A stretch of DNA of 64,000 nucleotides from an uncultured Chloroflexota bacterium (lineage in GTDB: Bacteria > Chloroflexota > Anaerolineae > Aggregatilineales > Phototrophicaceae): NCBI GenBank assembly GCA_937974245.1, contig CALJKV010000121.1, positions 124,001-188,000 on the forward strand, written 5' to 3'. Below, in pieces: positions 56,613 through 64,000 of this stretch. Below the pieces are notes generated by a model. The model was not told the DNA's origin and searched no databases. It saw only the letters and a list, made by a program, of their open reading frames with translations. The position numbers and the translations under genes were made by a program. How positions within the stretch are numbered: the first letter of the stretch is position 1; every line of letters starts with the position of its first letter.

Positions 56613-59567
56613 TTACGCTATTTCCTTGTTCAGGAATTCGCGGTTGATATACTTCTCAATCTCGACTCCGAACAATACCACCGCCCCCAGCACGAATGAC
56701 AGGATGAGTTCAGCACCGTTCAACGGACTGGTATCGAACGTGTTTTGCAGGAACGGCAGGTAGATCACCAGCAGTTGCAGAATGAAGGTGGAAATTACCG
56801 CCCATAACAGGAGTTGGTTTTTCTTGAACCATACCCGGAAAAACACGGCTTTGTCACCTGCATGAATCGCCATAACCTCAAACATCTGCGTGAAGGCCAG
56901 AATAGTGAAAGCGATAGTACGGGGGATACGCTCTGCCGCGCCCAGCAGCCCATCATTCACTTCCTCAGATGGTTGTTCGCCAGCTTCATGTGGCAGGATA
57001 AAGTCAATTCGTGCCTGTTCATCCATGCTGTCCCAGTCAGCAGGAATCAGTTCGTAGAGCGATTCCTGACGCAGCAGCGCTTGCAGGTCGGCCTGGCTGA
57101 ATGTCTCTAATCCCAGTGTCTGGTTGAAGGGCTCCAACCCATTGACCGTATGGCCGTACAGGTAACCGCCCAATGTCAATGCCATGATCAGGATACCCAC
57201 CCAGATGATATGGCGTCCCGTACCGCCCGCCAAAATCGACTCTTCTTTCGGGCGTGGTTTACGCTGCATCACATCCGGTTCCGCCGGTTCAAAGCCCAGC
57301 GCAATGGCCGGAAGCCCATCCGTCACCAGGTTAATCCACAGGATTTGAATGGCGAGCAGCGGAATTTTCAACCCGGCAAGCAGGGCGACAAACATCACCA
57401 GGATTTCGCCCACGTTTGAACTCAGTAGATACTTGATGAATTTGCGGATATTGTCATAAATGATCCGCCCTTCTTCAATGGCCGCGACAATCGAAGCGAA
57501 ATTGTCGTCAGTCAGCACCATTGCCGCCGCGCCCTTGCTCACGTCGGTGCCAGTAATGCCCATCGCCACGCCAATATCAGCCTGCTTAAGCGCGGGCGCA
57601 TCATTCACCCCATCGCCCGTCATGGCGACAATCTGGCTCTTCCCTTGCAATACCCGCACCAGTCGCAGCTTGTGAGCCGGGGAAACGCGGGCGAAGACGG
57701 AAGTCGTATCAATCTTCTGCAGGAGTTCAGCGTCAGAGAGCGTATCCAACTGATTACCAGTAACGGCCCGCTGACCATCCGACAAAATACCCAGGTCGCG
57801 GGCAATCGCCTCGGCAGTCAACGCATGGTCACCCGTTATCATGATGCTGCGGATGCCTGCACTCTTTGCTGTCTGTACCGCATCGCGGGCTTCCGGGCGT
57901 GCCGGATCAAGGATACCGACCAGTCCCAGCAGGTGCAGGTCGCGCTCGATGGTTTCTGGCGTGAGGGTATCCTGTGCCGGCACAGCCTCCAACGGACGAT
58001 AGGCGATCCCCAGCACCCTCAGTCCCTGCTGCGCCATTTCCTCAATCTGGTTAAGCCACGCCCGCCGACGTTGAGGAGTCAGGGCATTCGGGCTACCCAT
58101 CAGAGTTTCATGAGAGGCCCATTCGATAAGCTGATCTGGTGCGCCTTTCGTAATGGATATGAAGGACGCATTCAGGAACAGTTCGCGGAATTCAGGGTCA
58201 ACGATTTCATGGAGAGTGGTCATCGCCTTGCGTTCACTGCTGAAGGGAAGCTCAGCCCGACGTGGCAGGTCCTTTTCCAGTATTTCGCGCTTCCAGCCGA
58301 CTTTTTGCGCCGCAACCAGCAAAGCGCCCTCGGTCGTATCACCGACGATACTCACCTGCCCATTCCGTTCACTCTGGTCAAGATAGGCATTGGTTGACAA
58401 TGTAATGGCCGTCACAAACCGCTTGAGCAGCGTATCCCGCTCGAAATTGATCGTCCCCTTATCCGGTTGCCGGAACTTGCCTTCAGGGGTATAACCAATG
58501 CCGGTGATGATAATCTCATCATCCACGCCAGGCAGCGCAATCGTGGTTGCTGTCATTTCATTCTTGGTCAGTGTGCCGGTTTTGTCCGAGCAAATGATCG
58601 TCACCGAGCCAAGCGTTTCCACCGCCGGCAACCGCCGGATCAAAGCATGACGACGCACCATTCGCGCCGCGCCAAGCGAGAGACTAATCGTAATCAGAGC
58701 GGGTAGGCCTTCCGGCACCGCGGCTACAGCCAGACTGATGGCGGTGAGAAACATCTCTTGAGCCGGGATACCGCGCAGGATACCAGCCAGGAAAACCACA
58801 CCAACCACTATCGCTGCGCCTATCGCCAGGATCTGCCCCAGCCGGTTCAAACGGCGCTGCAACGGAGTAATGCCCTGCTCAACCTGAAGCAGCATGGCAG
58901 CAATCGTCCCTAACTCGGTTTTCAGGCCGGTCTGGGTGATAACCATTTCGCCGCGTCCATAATTGACCGCAGTCCCCATAAACGCCATGTTGGAACGATC
59001 CGCTACCGCAATCGGTTTTTCCCCTCTAAGCGGGTCAACTTTTTTATCCACTGGTACAGATTCACCCGTAAGAGCGGATTCATCAACCTGCAAATTCACG
59101 GTTTCGACCAACCTGCCATCTGCGGGAATGCGATCGCCTTCCTGCAAAATGACGATGTCGCCGGGCACCAAGTCTTCCGCACTGATCTGGTGAATTTCGC
59201 CGTCGCGCCTCACCCGGACAAGCGGCACCTGGAGCGCACTTAAGGCAGCCAGGGCGCGTTCGGCCTGGTATTCCTGGTAAATTCCCAACAGCGCATTCAA
59301 GATGACAATCGCCATAATGACGATCACGTCTTTGGTATCGCCCAGGAACAAGGAAATGGCTGCTGCGATTAGCAGAATAATCACCATGAGTTCTTTGAAC
59401 TGCCCGGCAATTAATTCCAACCAGTTGGTTCCAGCATCAACGGGCAGGCTGTTTTTCCCATATTGAGTCTGGCGGCTGCCCGCATCTTTCGCCGTCAAAC
59501 CAACTTCCTGGCTGGTTTGAAGCTCCGCCAGTGTCTCTGCAATTTCCAGCCTAAAAAATTCAGGCAT
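56613..59567 (-). CDS. Ca2+-type P-type ATPase (P2A)
   Basis: About 984 residues. The N-terminal cation-ATPase domain is followed by membrane helices, the actuator TGES near 166, M4 motif VPEGLPALI near 285, the phosphorylation site CSDKTGTLT near 328, nucleotide-binding SITKGAPDQL near 470, the hinge TGDGVNDAPAL near 640, and M6 NLVTDGLPA near 736. The PEGLP and NLVTDGLPA motifs match SERCA/PMR1-like Ca2+ (or Mn2+) pumps. It exports Ca2+ from the cytosol using ATP. ATG at 59567 has GAGAGG 6 bases upstream. Confidence 0.93.
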   Translation of the reverse strand: MPEFFRLEIAETLAELQTSQEVGLTAKDAGSRQTQYGKNSLPVDAGTNWLELIAGQFKELMVIILLIAAAISLFLGDTKDVIVIMAIVILNALLGIYQEYQAERALAALSALQVPLVRVRRDGEIHQISAEDLVPGDIVILQEGDRIPADGRLVETVNLQVDESALTGESVPVDKKVDPLRGEKPIAVADRSNMAFMGTAVNYGRGEMVITQTGLKTELGTIAAMLLQVEQGITPLQRRLNRLGQILAIGAAIVVGVVFLAGILRGIPAQEMFLTAISLAVAAVPEGLPALITISLSLGAARMVRRHALIRRLPAVETLGSVTIICSDKTGTLTKNEMTATTIALPGVDDEIIITGIGYTPEGKFRQPDKGTINFERDTLLKRFVTAITLSTNAYLDQSERNGQVSIVGDTTEGALLVAAQKVGWKREILEKDLPRRAELPFSSERKAMTTLHEIVDPEFRELFLNASFISITKGAPDQLIEWASHETLMGSPNALTPQRRRAWLNQIEEMAQQGLRVLGIAYRPLEAVPAQDTLTPETIERDLHLLGLVGILDPARPEARDAVQTAKSAGIRSIMITGDHALTAEAIARDLGILSDGQRAVTGNQLDTLSDAELLQKIDTTSVFARVSPAHKLRLVRVLQGKSQIVAMTGDGVNDAPALKQADIGVAMGITGTDVSKGAAAMVLTDDNFASIVAAIEEGRIIYDNIRKFIKYLLSSNVGEILVMFVALLAGLKIPLLAIQILWINLVTDGLPAIALGFEPAEPDVMQRKPRPKEESILAGGTGRHIIWVGILIMALTLGGYLYGHTVNGLEPFNQTLGLETFSQADLQALLRQESLYELIPADWDSMDEQARIDFILPHEAGEQPSEEVNDGLLGAAERIPRTIAFTILAFTQMFEVMAIHAGDKAVFFRVWFKKNQLLLWAVISTFILQLLVIYLPFLQNTFDTSPLNGAELILSFVLGAVVLFGVEIEKYINREFLNKEIA

Positions 59568-60095
59568 AGTGACCTCTCCGTTATTTACCGCCATTATAGA
59601 CGAACGCAAATCTTCATGCGTTTGCAAGTTGTTAGAATATACCGGCTGCCACGAATATAGGGGGCGGGTACGGGCAACAAACCCCCAATTTTGGGGGGGT
59701 TGCGCAATTTTGCACAATACATTTCAGCGGATTAAATAGACTACAGTCCGCCAATAAATAGATGCTGTCTGCCCAAGATGAAGGCATTTGATACATGATT
59801 TCTGTCTTTCTAATTCAACCTTTCTTTCAATCCCCTGAATATTATTAAGTCAATCAAATTATATTATTAGACTTTCCTAATCACACCCCTAAATATTAGG
59901 GGTCTGACGACATTGATCTGGTCTCCGATTTTGTGCAAGTTCTAATTAATATACGCAATACCGTCCTGCCAGGTTTATGCACGCGACCTGCCCCCCTAAT
60001 AATTGGGGGTGAGTTATGCCCTTTTGCTCAGGCTTTTGAGAAACCCCGTAATCCGCGTACAATAGATTCTTATTAGAGAGGGATAAAAAAACATT
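59568..60095. promoter_or_regulatory. Divergent intergenic region with three CCCC...GGGG palindromes
   Basis: About 530 AT-rich bases between the ATPase (minus) and the hydrolase-ligase gene (plus). It contains palindromes at 59682-59697 (CCCCCAA/TTGGGGG), 59885-59903 (ACCCCTAA/TTAGGGGT) and 59992-60009 (CCCCCTA...TTGGGGG, imperfect). The similar arms with A/T-only centres suggest operator copies for one regulator; the last is near the promoter at 60036-60063. Confidence 0.55.
60036..60063 (+). promoter_or_regulatory. Promoter for the hydrolase-ligase gene
   Basis: TTGAGA, a 16-base spacer and TACAAT, 33 bases before the ATG. A good sigma70-type match, with a palindrome ending 26 bases upstream. 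Confidence 0.55.
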
Positions 60096-62594
60096 ATGGA
60101 AGTTGATCTGGAACTATACCGTGAAGAAATATTAGTCAGTGACACCCCCCCGGTACGCCTGAGTTACATTGAAGTTGCGCCAGAGCATCCGGTCGGTACG
60201 ATGGTGTTCGTGCATGGCTACGGTGGATACGCCATGCAGTGGACGAACCAGCTCAAGGCTTTTTCGGATAATTACCGGGTCATCGCCTACGACGTGCGCG
60301 GGCATGGTAACTCCGATGCGCCCTACTCCAACTACGATATGCCCGAAGCCCAGCACGACCTGGATACCTTACTGGAAAAGCTGCATGTTGAGCGGCCATT
60401 TATCCTGATCGGTCACTCTTTTGGCGGTGCAATCGTGACCAAGTTTGCCCACCGCCGCCCCGACATGCTCTCTCATTTAGTGTTGATTGCGACTACCGGG
60501 GAGTATTCGCTGTTCCCTGGTGGGGCGCAGTTACTCAGCTTGCCACTGGTGGTGCTGCGTCCGATCCGTAACCTGGTGCGCAAGCAGTTAGCGGCAGAGG
60601 CGCATGTCCTCAAGCGGGTGTTCTTCCGTAACATGAATACATGGAATGGGTGGAGTATGTTCCGTGATCTGAGTATGCCTGTGCTGGTAATTCGAGGCGA
60701 ACGTGACCAGGTATACCCAACAGCCGCCTTTGAAGAAGTTGCCCGCGTAATCCCCGGCGCGGAGGACGTCAATATCGGCGTGTCACGGCATCTGGTGCCG
60801 CTGGAACGGGCGGACGCAGTGAATCGGGCGATTACCCGCTTCGTTGGCGGCGGACAGGCTGAACCCAGTTGGCGCGGGCGGCGTGGCAAGGCTGATCCGC
60901 TGGCGGAGCGTCCCTGGCTGCGGCATTACGAGCAAGGCGTTCCGGCAACACTCGGCTTCCCGAACCGCCCTCTGTACCACCTCCTCAACAGTGCCAGTCG
61001 TCTGCACCGGAATCGTCCGGCGGTTGCCTTTGGCGGACGCACCCTCAGCTATGGGCAGTTGAACGGTGAAGTGAACCGGCTGGCAAACGCTCTGCGGTCA
61101 TTGGGTGTCGAGATAGGTACGCGGGTGATGCTGCTGCTGCCCAATACGCCACAGTTCATCATCGCATACTTTGCCATCCTGAAGGCCGGGGGTGTAGTGA
61201 TCTCCACCAGCCCGGTGAATGACCGCGAAGAACTCCAGCGGCAGGTCATCGATTCACAGGCCGACATCCTGATAACCCTCACCGTGTTCAGCAAAACCGC
61301 CCGGCATCTGCTGGCAAACACGGCGCTGCACGGTGTGATTTTCACCAATATTAAGGATTACCTCGCCCCACCCCAAAAGCTGTTGTTTACCCTGCGCCGC
61401 GAAAAGCCCGAAGGCCATACACTCTCGGGCGGAATCCAGAAAAAAGAGTACCTGTGGACGAAACTCTGTCAGGCATACCCGGCTACGCCGCCCAAAATCC
61501 AGATAAGCCCGGACTCGGTAGCAGTTATCAAATACACTGGCGGCACAACCGACAAGCCCAAAGGCGTTATGCTCAGTCACCGGGCGCTGCTGGCAAATAC
61601 GCTTCAGACACGCCACTGGATTACCCAGCTGCATGAGGGACGGGAAGCCGTGCTGGCCGTCGTGCCGTTCTCACATTCCTATGGGATGACGACTTCGATG
61701 AACGTGCCAATTGCGCTCGGCGCGAAGATTATCCCCCTTCCTGGCTTCATTACGTTGGAAGTCCTCAAGACCATCAAACGACATAAGCCGACGCTCTTTC
61801 CTGGCGTGCCGACCATGTACATGGCGATCAACCAGTTCAGCGGCGTGCGCAAATACGGCATCAGCAGCATCAAGGCCTGTATCTCCGGGGCAGCGCCGCT
61901 TCCGGTGGAAGTGCAGGAAGCCTTCGAGAAGCTCACACGAGGGCGGCTGGTGGAAGGTTATGGCCTCACAGAAGCAGGGCCAGTGACGCACGCCAACCCG
62001 CTCAACGGGCTGCGGAAAGTCGGCAGTATCGGCGTGCCGCTGCCCTCTACCGAGGCGACCATCCTCGACCTGATAACCGGCGAGCCGGTAGGCATGGGGC
62101 AGATTGGCGAACTGGCGGTGCGTGGCCCGCAGGTGATGGAAGGCTACTGGGGCGAAGCGGCGGACGAAGAAGCGCCGATCAGCCCGGATGGTTGGCTGCA
62201 TACCGGCGACATCGCCCGCATGGACGAGGACGGTTATTTCCAGATCATCAGCCGCAAGAAAGAGATGATCCTGGCAGGGAAGTATCAGGTCTACCCGCGA
62301 GACGTGGAGGAAGTGCTGTATGAGCATCCCGGTGTGAAAGAAGTTGCGGTGGTTGGGCTGGCACAGGATGACAGTGACCGGGACAAAGTGAAAGCGTATG
62401 TCGTGCCGCGCCCTGGAACGAACCTGAGCGCCGATGAACTGATCGCGCTGTGCAAGCGCCGCCTACAGGAATACGCCGTCCCCTGGGAAATCGAGTTCCG
62501 GGCCGAACTGCCGAAAAGTTTTGTAGGTAAGGTGCTGCGCCGTCTGCTGGTGGAGGAACAGGGCGAGACGAAACCGGAGTCGGATGGGGAATAG
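60096..62594 (+). CDS. Alpha/beta hydrolase fused to AMP-dependent acyl-CoA synthetase/ligase
   Basis: About 832 residues in one frame. Residues 1-258 are an alpha/beta hydrolase: VFVHGYGGY near 38, nucleophile GHSFGG near 108 (Ser), Asp in GERDQVYP near 203 and His in SRHLVPLE near 230. Residues ~285-825 are an ANL-family adenylating enzyme: P-loop YTGGTTDKPKG near 480, GYGLTEAGP near 620, HTGDIARMDEDGYF near 705, and the C-terminal catalytic Lys in SFVGKVLRR near 809. Together they could release an acyl group and activate it to acyl-CoA, or act on one substrate in sequence. A Ser nucleophile argues against OleB. A strong terminator follows. Confidence 0.9.
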   Translation: MEVDLELYREEILVSDTPPVRLSYIEVAPEHPVGTMVFVHGYGGYAMQWTNQLKAFSDNYRVIAYDVRGHGNSDAPYSNYDMPEAQHDLDTLLEKLHVERPFILIGHSFGGAIVTKFAHRRPDMLSHLVLIATTGEYSLFPGGAQLLSLPLVVLRPIRNLVRKQLAAEAHVLKRVFFRNMNTWNGWSMFRDLSMPVLVIRGERDQVYPTAAFEEVARVIPGAEDVNIGVSRHLVPLERADAVNRAITRFVGGGQAEPSWRGRRGKADPLAERPWLRHYEQGVPATLGFPNRPLYHLLNSASRLHRNRPAVAFGGRTLSYGQLNGEVNRLANALRSLGVEIGTRVMLLLPNTPQFIIAYFAILKAGGVVISTSPVNDREELQRQVIDSQADILITLTVFSKTARHLLANTALHGVIFTNIKDYLAPPQKLLFTLRREKPEGHTLSGGIQKKEYLWTKLCQAYPATPPKIQISPDSVAVIKYTGGTTDKPKGVMLSHRALLANTLQTRHWITQLHEGREAVLAVVPFSHSYGMTTSMNVPIALGAKIIPLPGFITLEVLKTIKRHKPTLFPGVPTMYMAINQFSGVRKYGISSIKACISGAAPLPVEVQEAFEKLTRGRLVEGYGLTEAGPVTHANPLNGLRKVGSIGVPLPSTEATILDLITGEPVGMGQIGELAVRGPQVMEGYWGEAADEEAPISPDGWLHTGDIARMDEDGYFQIISRKKEMILAGKYQVYPRDVEEVLYEHPGVKEVAVVGLAQDDSDRDKVKAYVVPRPGTNLSADELIALCKRRLQEYAVPWEIEFRAELPKSFVGKVLRRLLVEEQGETKPESDGE

Positions 62595-62611
62595 GAGGTA
62601 AGCATTTTACC

Positions 62612-62641
62612 GCCCCGCTTCTTGATGAAGTGGGGCTTTTT
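62612..62641 (+). terminator. Terminator of the hydrolase-ligase gene
   Basis: A 10-bp stem with one wobble pair (62612-62621 with 62627-62636, 5-base loop) followed by T5, 17 bases past the stop. Confidence 0.9.
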
Positions 62642-62790
62642 GATTCCCCGCGCTGTCACCCTTTACCGGTACTTATCTCTCGTCTTATTTACCGCCTGCC
62701 ACAGAAAGACGTATAGTTGAACTATAGTGCTGGTGCGCGTCTATTTCATATTGGTTACGGTGATTTTTCTTATATCAAGGCGGATTTGCA

Positions 62791-63219
62791 GTGAAATCAC
62801 AAACAAAATTAGAACGAATGGTGCATCGGCTTTTGATTTCCAATTGGGCACCTGATTATTCACAGACCAAATATCATATTCAGCTCGTAAGAGAATATCA
62901 TAGACGGGTTGCGTTATGGACAAAAGCGCTCGATTGCACACAAGTCGGGGACTGGCCCTTTTTTGATATTGCCTACAAGATTGATCCAACGGTGCGGGCG
63001 GACGATAGCAGCATCGAAAAAGTGATGCAGCATTTGCGAGAGATTAACCATATTCATGAACCGGCAAGGCGCATCTATATATGGGCACTCCATTGGAGCG
63101 CCTTAGCTGATACGCATCCTGAAAAGATTGAAAATTTCAATCTCCTAGATCCTTATGAGCCGATAATCACCGCGTATGAGAAGGGTTTTACCCTCAATTA
63201 TCAGCATGCTTTGCTTTAG
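62791..63219 (+). CDS. Small protein of unknown function
   Basis: About 142 residues, not recognised. It is mostly helical, acidic overall and Trp/His-rich, ending DPYEPIITAYEKGFTLNY, a pattern seen in small immunity-like or regulatory proteins. The start is GTG at 62791 with AAGG about 10 bases upstream. Base composition is more AT-rich than its neighbours, and it is flanked by two terminators that share the same downstream sequence, so it may have been acquired. Confidence 0.65.
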   Translation: MKSQTKLERMVHRLLISNWAPDYSQTKYHIQLVREYHRRVALWTKALDCTQVGDWPFFDIAYKIDPTVRADDSSIEKVMQHLREINHIHEPARRIYIWALHWSALADTHPEKIENFNLLDPYEPIITAYEKGFTLNYQHALL

Positions 63220-63514
63220 TCATCAGCGGGGGTGGAATATTACGGGAAAGATGGGAACGTTATTATCAGATTGAACCCTTTGTACAGCTTCCCGATTCTG
63301 ATTAGTTGACTACCGCTGCCAAGTGCCTGCTCCGGGTAAAACGCAATAACCTACTTACCAGTCCTGCCTGACCACTATGGCAGGGCTTTTTGATTCGCCC
63401 CGCTGTCACTGTCTGTTTGTGATGATTATCACGACTCTGGAAGCGATAGCGGTCAAAAGCAGTCGATTCCCTCTTACAATGAGGATGAATGTGTTCTTTA
63501 GGGGGGAATACATC
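63220..63514. other. Intergenic region with terminator
   Basis: About 295 bases with no gene. It holds the terminator at 63361-63391 and a weak TACAAT -10 (63475-63480) before the last gene. Confidence 0.5.
63361..63391 (+). terminator. Terminator downstream of the small unknown gene
   Basis: An 8-bp stem with one wobble (63361-63368 with 63379-63386) followed by T5. Its downstream bases GGGCTTTTTGATTC repeat those after the terminator at 62612-62641. Confidence 0.8.
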
Positions 63515-64000
63515 ATGCGATTGCGACTGATTGTACTGGTGATTTTGGGGATGGTGTTATGTGTCGGGTTGGCCGCTGCCCAGGAGGCGATGAGCTGCCC
63601 GGCGATTGTTGAAACGGCGCTGCAATCCCTGGATACACTCTGCCAGGGCGCAGCGCGGAACCAGGCCTGTTACGGACACCCGATGCTGGTGGCCGAAGCC
63701 CAGCCTGACGCGACCGATTTCCAGTTCGATACGCCCGGAGACATCACGGCGGTTAGTTCGATTCGTGCGCTGCGCTTGCAACCGCTCGACGAAGCTGAGT
63801 CTGCCTGGGGTGTAGCGTTGATGAAATTACAGGCGAACCTGCCGGATACCCTGCCGGGGCAGAATGTCACCGTGCTGCTGTTTGGCGATGTCGCGCTCCA
63901 GCCCGCCACAGTTGAACGCGATGCGCCGCTTTTGCAGGCATTCTATTTTCAGACTGGATTTGGAGCTTCACCCTGCCAGGAAGTGCCGAACAGTGGCATC
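63515..64000 (+). CDS. Secreted protein, 3' truncated by window
   Basis: ATG at 63515 opens a frame that remains open to the window end (162 codons visible). A signal peptide ends near AAAQE (residue 22). The mature part starts with a Cys-rich block (SCPAIV, DTLCQG, RNQACYGH) and beta-rich sequence (DFQFDTPGDI, WGVALMKLQANLP, NVTVLLFGDV). This pattern is typical of Chloroflexota secreted proteins that carry SH3b domains further on; the rest is outside the window. GGGGGGAA lies upstream as a ribosome-binding site. Confidence 0.8.
   Translation, partial: MRLRLIVLVILGMVLCVGLAAAQEAMSCPAIVETALQSLDTLCQGAARNQACYGHPMLVAEAQPDATDFQFDTPGDITAVSSIRALRLQPLDEAESAWGVALMKLQANLPDTLPGQNVTVLLFGDVALQPATVERDAPLLQAFYFQTGFGASPCQEVPNSGI

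Noticed and set aside
59640..60020. Rho-independent terminators in the ATPase/ligase intergenic region
   Set aside because: The palindromes have A/T centres and no following T-tract, and lie upstream of both divergent genes; operators fit better.
60096..62594. OleBC (olefin biosynthesis) fusion
   Set aside because: The hydrolase nucleophile is Ser in GHSFGG, while OleB uses Asp; no oleA or oleD is nearby.
1..64000. tRNA, rRNA, insertion sequence or prophage
   Set aside because: No T-loop/anticodon patterns, transposase or phage structural genes were recognised, although reading by eye could miss a tRNA.

Overview
The window looks like chromosomal DNA from a member of the Chloroflexota, probably Anaerolineae-like. 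This is an inference from protein style: many secreted or anchored proteins with Pro/Thr-rich linkers, SH3b, CARDB, LysM and PPC domains, a class A penicillin-binding protein with a very long Pro/Gln-rich cytoplasmic N-terminus, and histidine kinases lacking an adjacent intact regulator. I saw no rRNA, tRNA, CRISPR array, insertion sequence or prophage. Gene density is high, coding is mixed on both strands, and most starts are ATG with a purine-rich ribosome-binding site.

Layout. 1-4.6 kb: 3' part of an ABC exporter, an HSL-type esterase, an orphan PAS kinase and a haem-binding anchored protein. 4.9-11.5 kb: a complete branched-chain amino acid ABC operon (livK, livH, a long livM, livG, livF) with an acylphosphatase gene at its end. 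11.6-15.6 kb: DinB-like protein, flavodoxin, Nudix hydrolase and a tungstate-type ABC operon (tupABC). 15.8-20.5 kb: DUF692/MNIO protein, FolC-like ligase, PAP2-like membrane protein, and a CrtC/lipocalin-like protein with a TetR regulator. 20.8-23.4 kb: a DUF4062-STAND-TPR protein of the kind seen in biological-conflict systems. 23.6-29.5 kb: PBP1A-like protein, pterin carbinolamine dehydratase and an anchored glycoside hydrolase. 29.7-35.1 kb: PPOX and GNAT proteins, a cupin, two tandem paralogues of an unrecognised family, a small membrane protein and an SH3b/CARDB secreted protein.

35.5-39.5 kb holds a two-component system in which both partners are broken: the multi-PAS kinase has a C8-tract frameshift, an internal amber codon and a 3' frameshift; the NarL-type regulator has a deletion/frameshift and a second frameshift. 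39.5-46.5 kb: a lipoprotein, a PPC-repeat protein, a GAF kinase, an alpha/beta hydrolase, a receiver-domain remnant and a beta-propeller protein. 46.5-56.5 kb: M20 amidohydrolase, holA and a DUF6391 protein, a subtilase-like LysM/SH3b protein that seems to lack its catalytic His, a radical SAM protein, a Nudix hydrolase, a DUF2283 protein behind an amber-interrupted nuclease/toxin-like gene, enoyl-CoA hydratase, and a metallophosphatase-like protein carrying an in-frame hairpin-rich repeat cluster. 56.6-64 kb: a Ca2+-type P-type ATPase, a palindrome-rich intergenic region, a hydrolase/AMP-ligase fusion, a small unknown gene and the 5' part of a secreted protein.

The strongest leads for something undescribed are the DUF4062-STAND-TPR protein, the hydrolase-ligase fusion with its CCCC...GGGG palindromes, the stand-alone MNIO enzyme, the tandem unknown paralogues, and the clustered decay of signalling genes.
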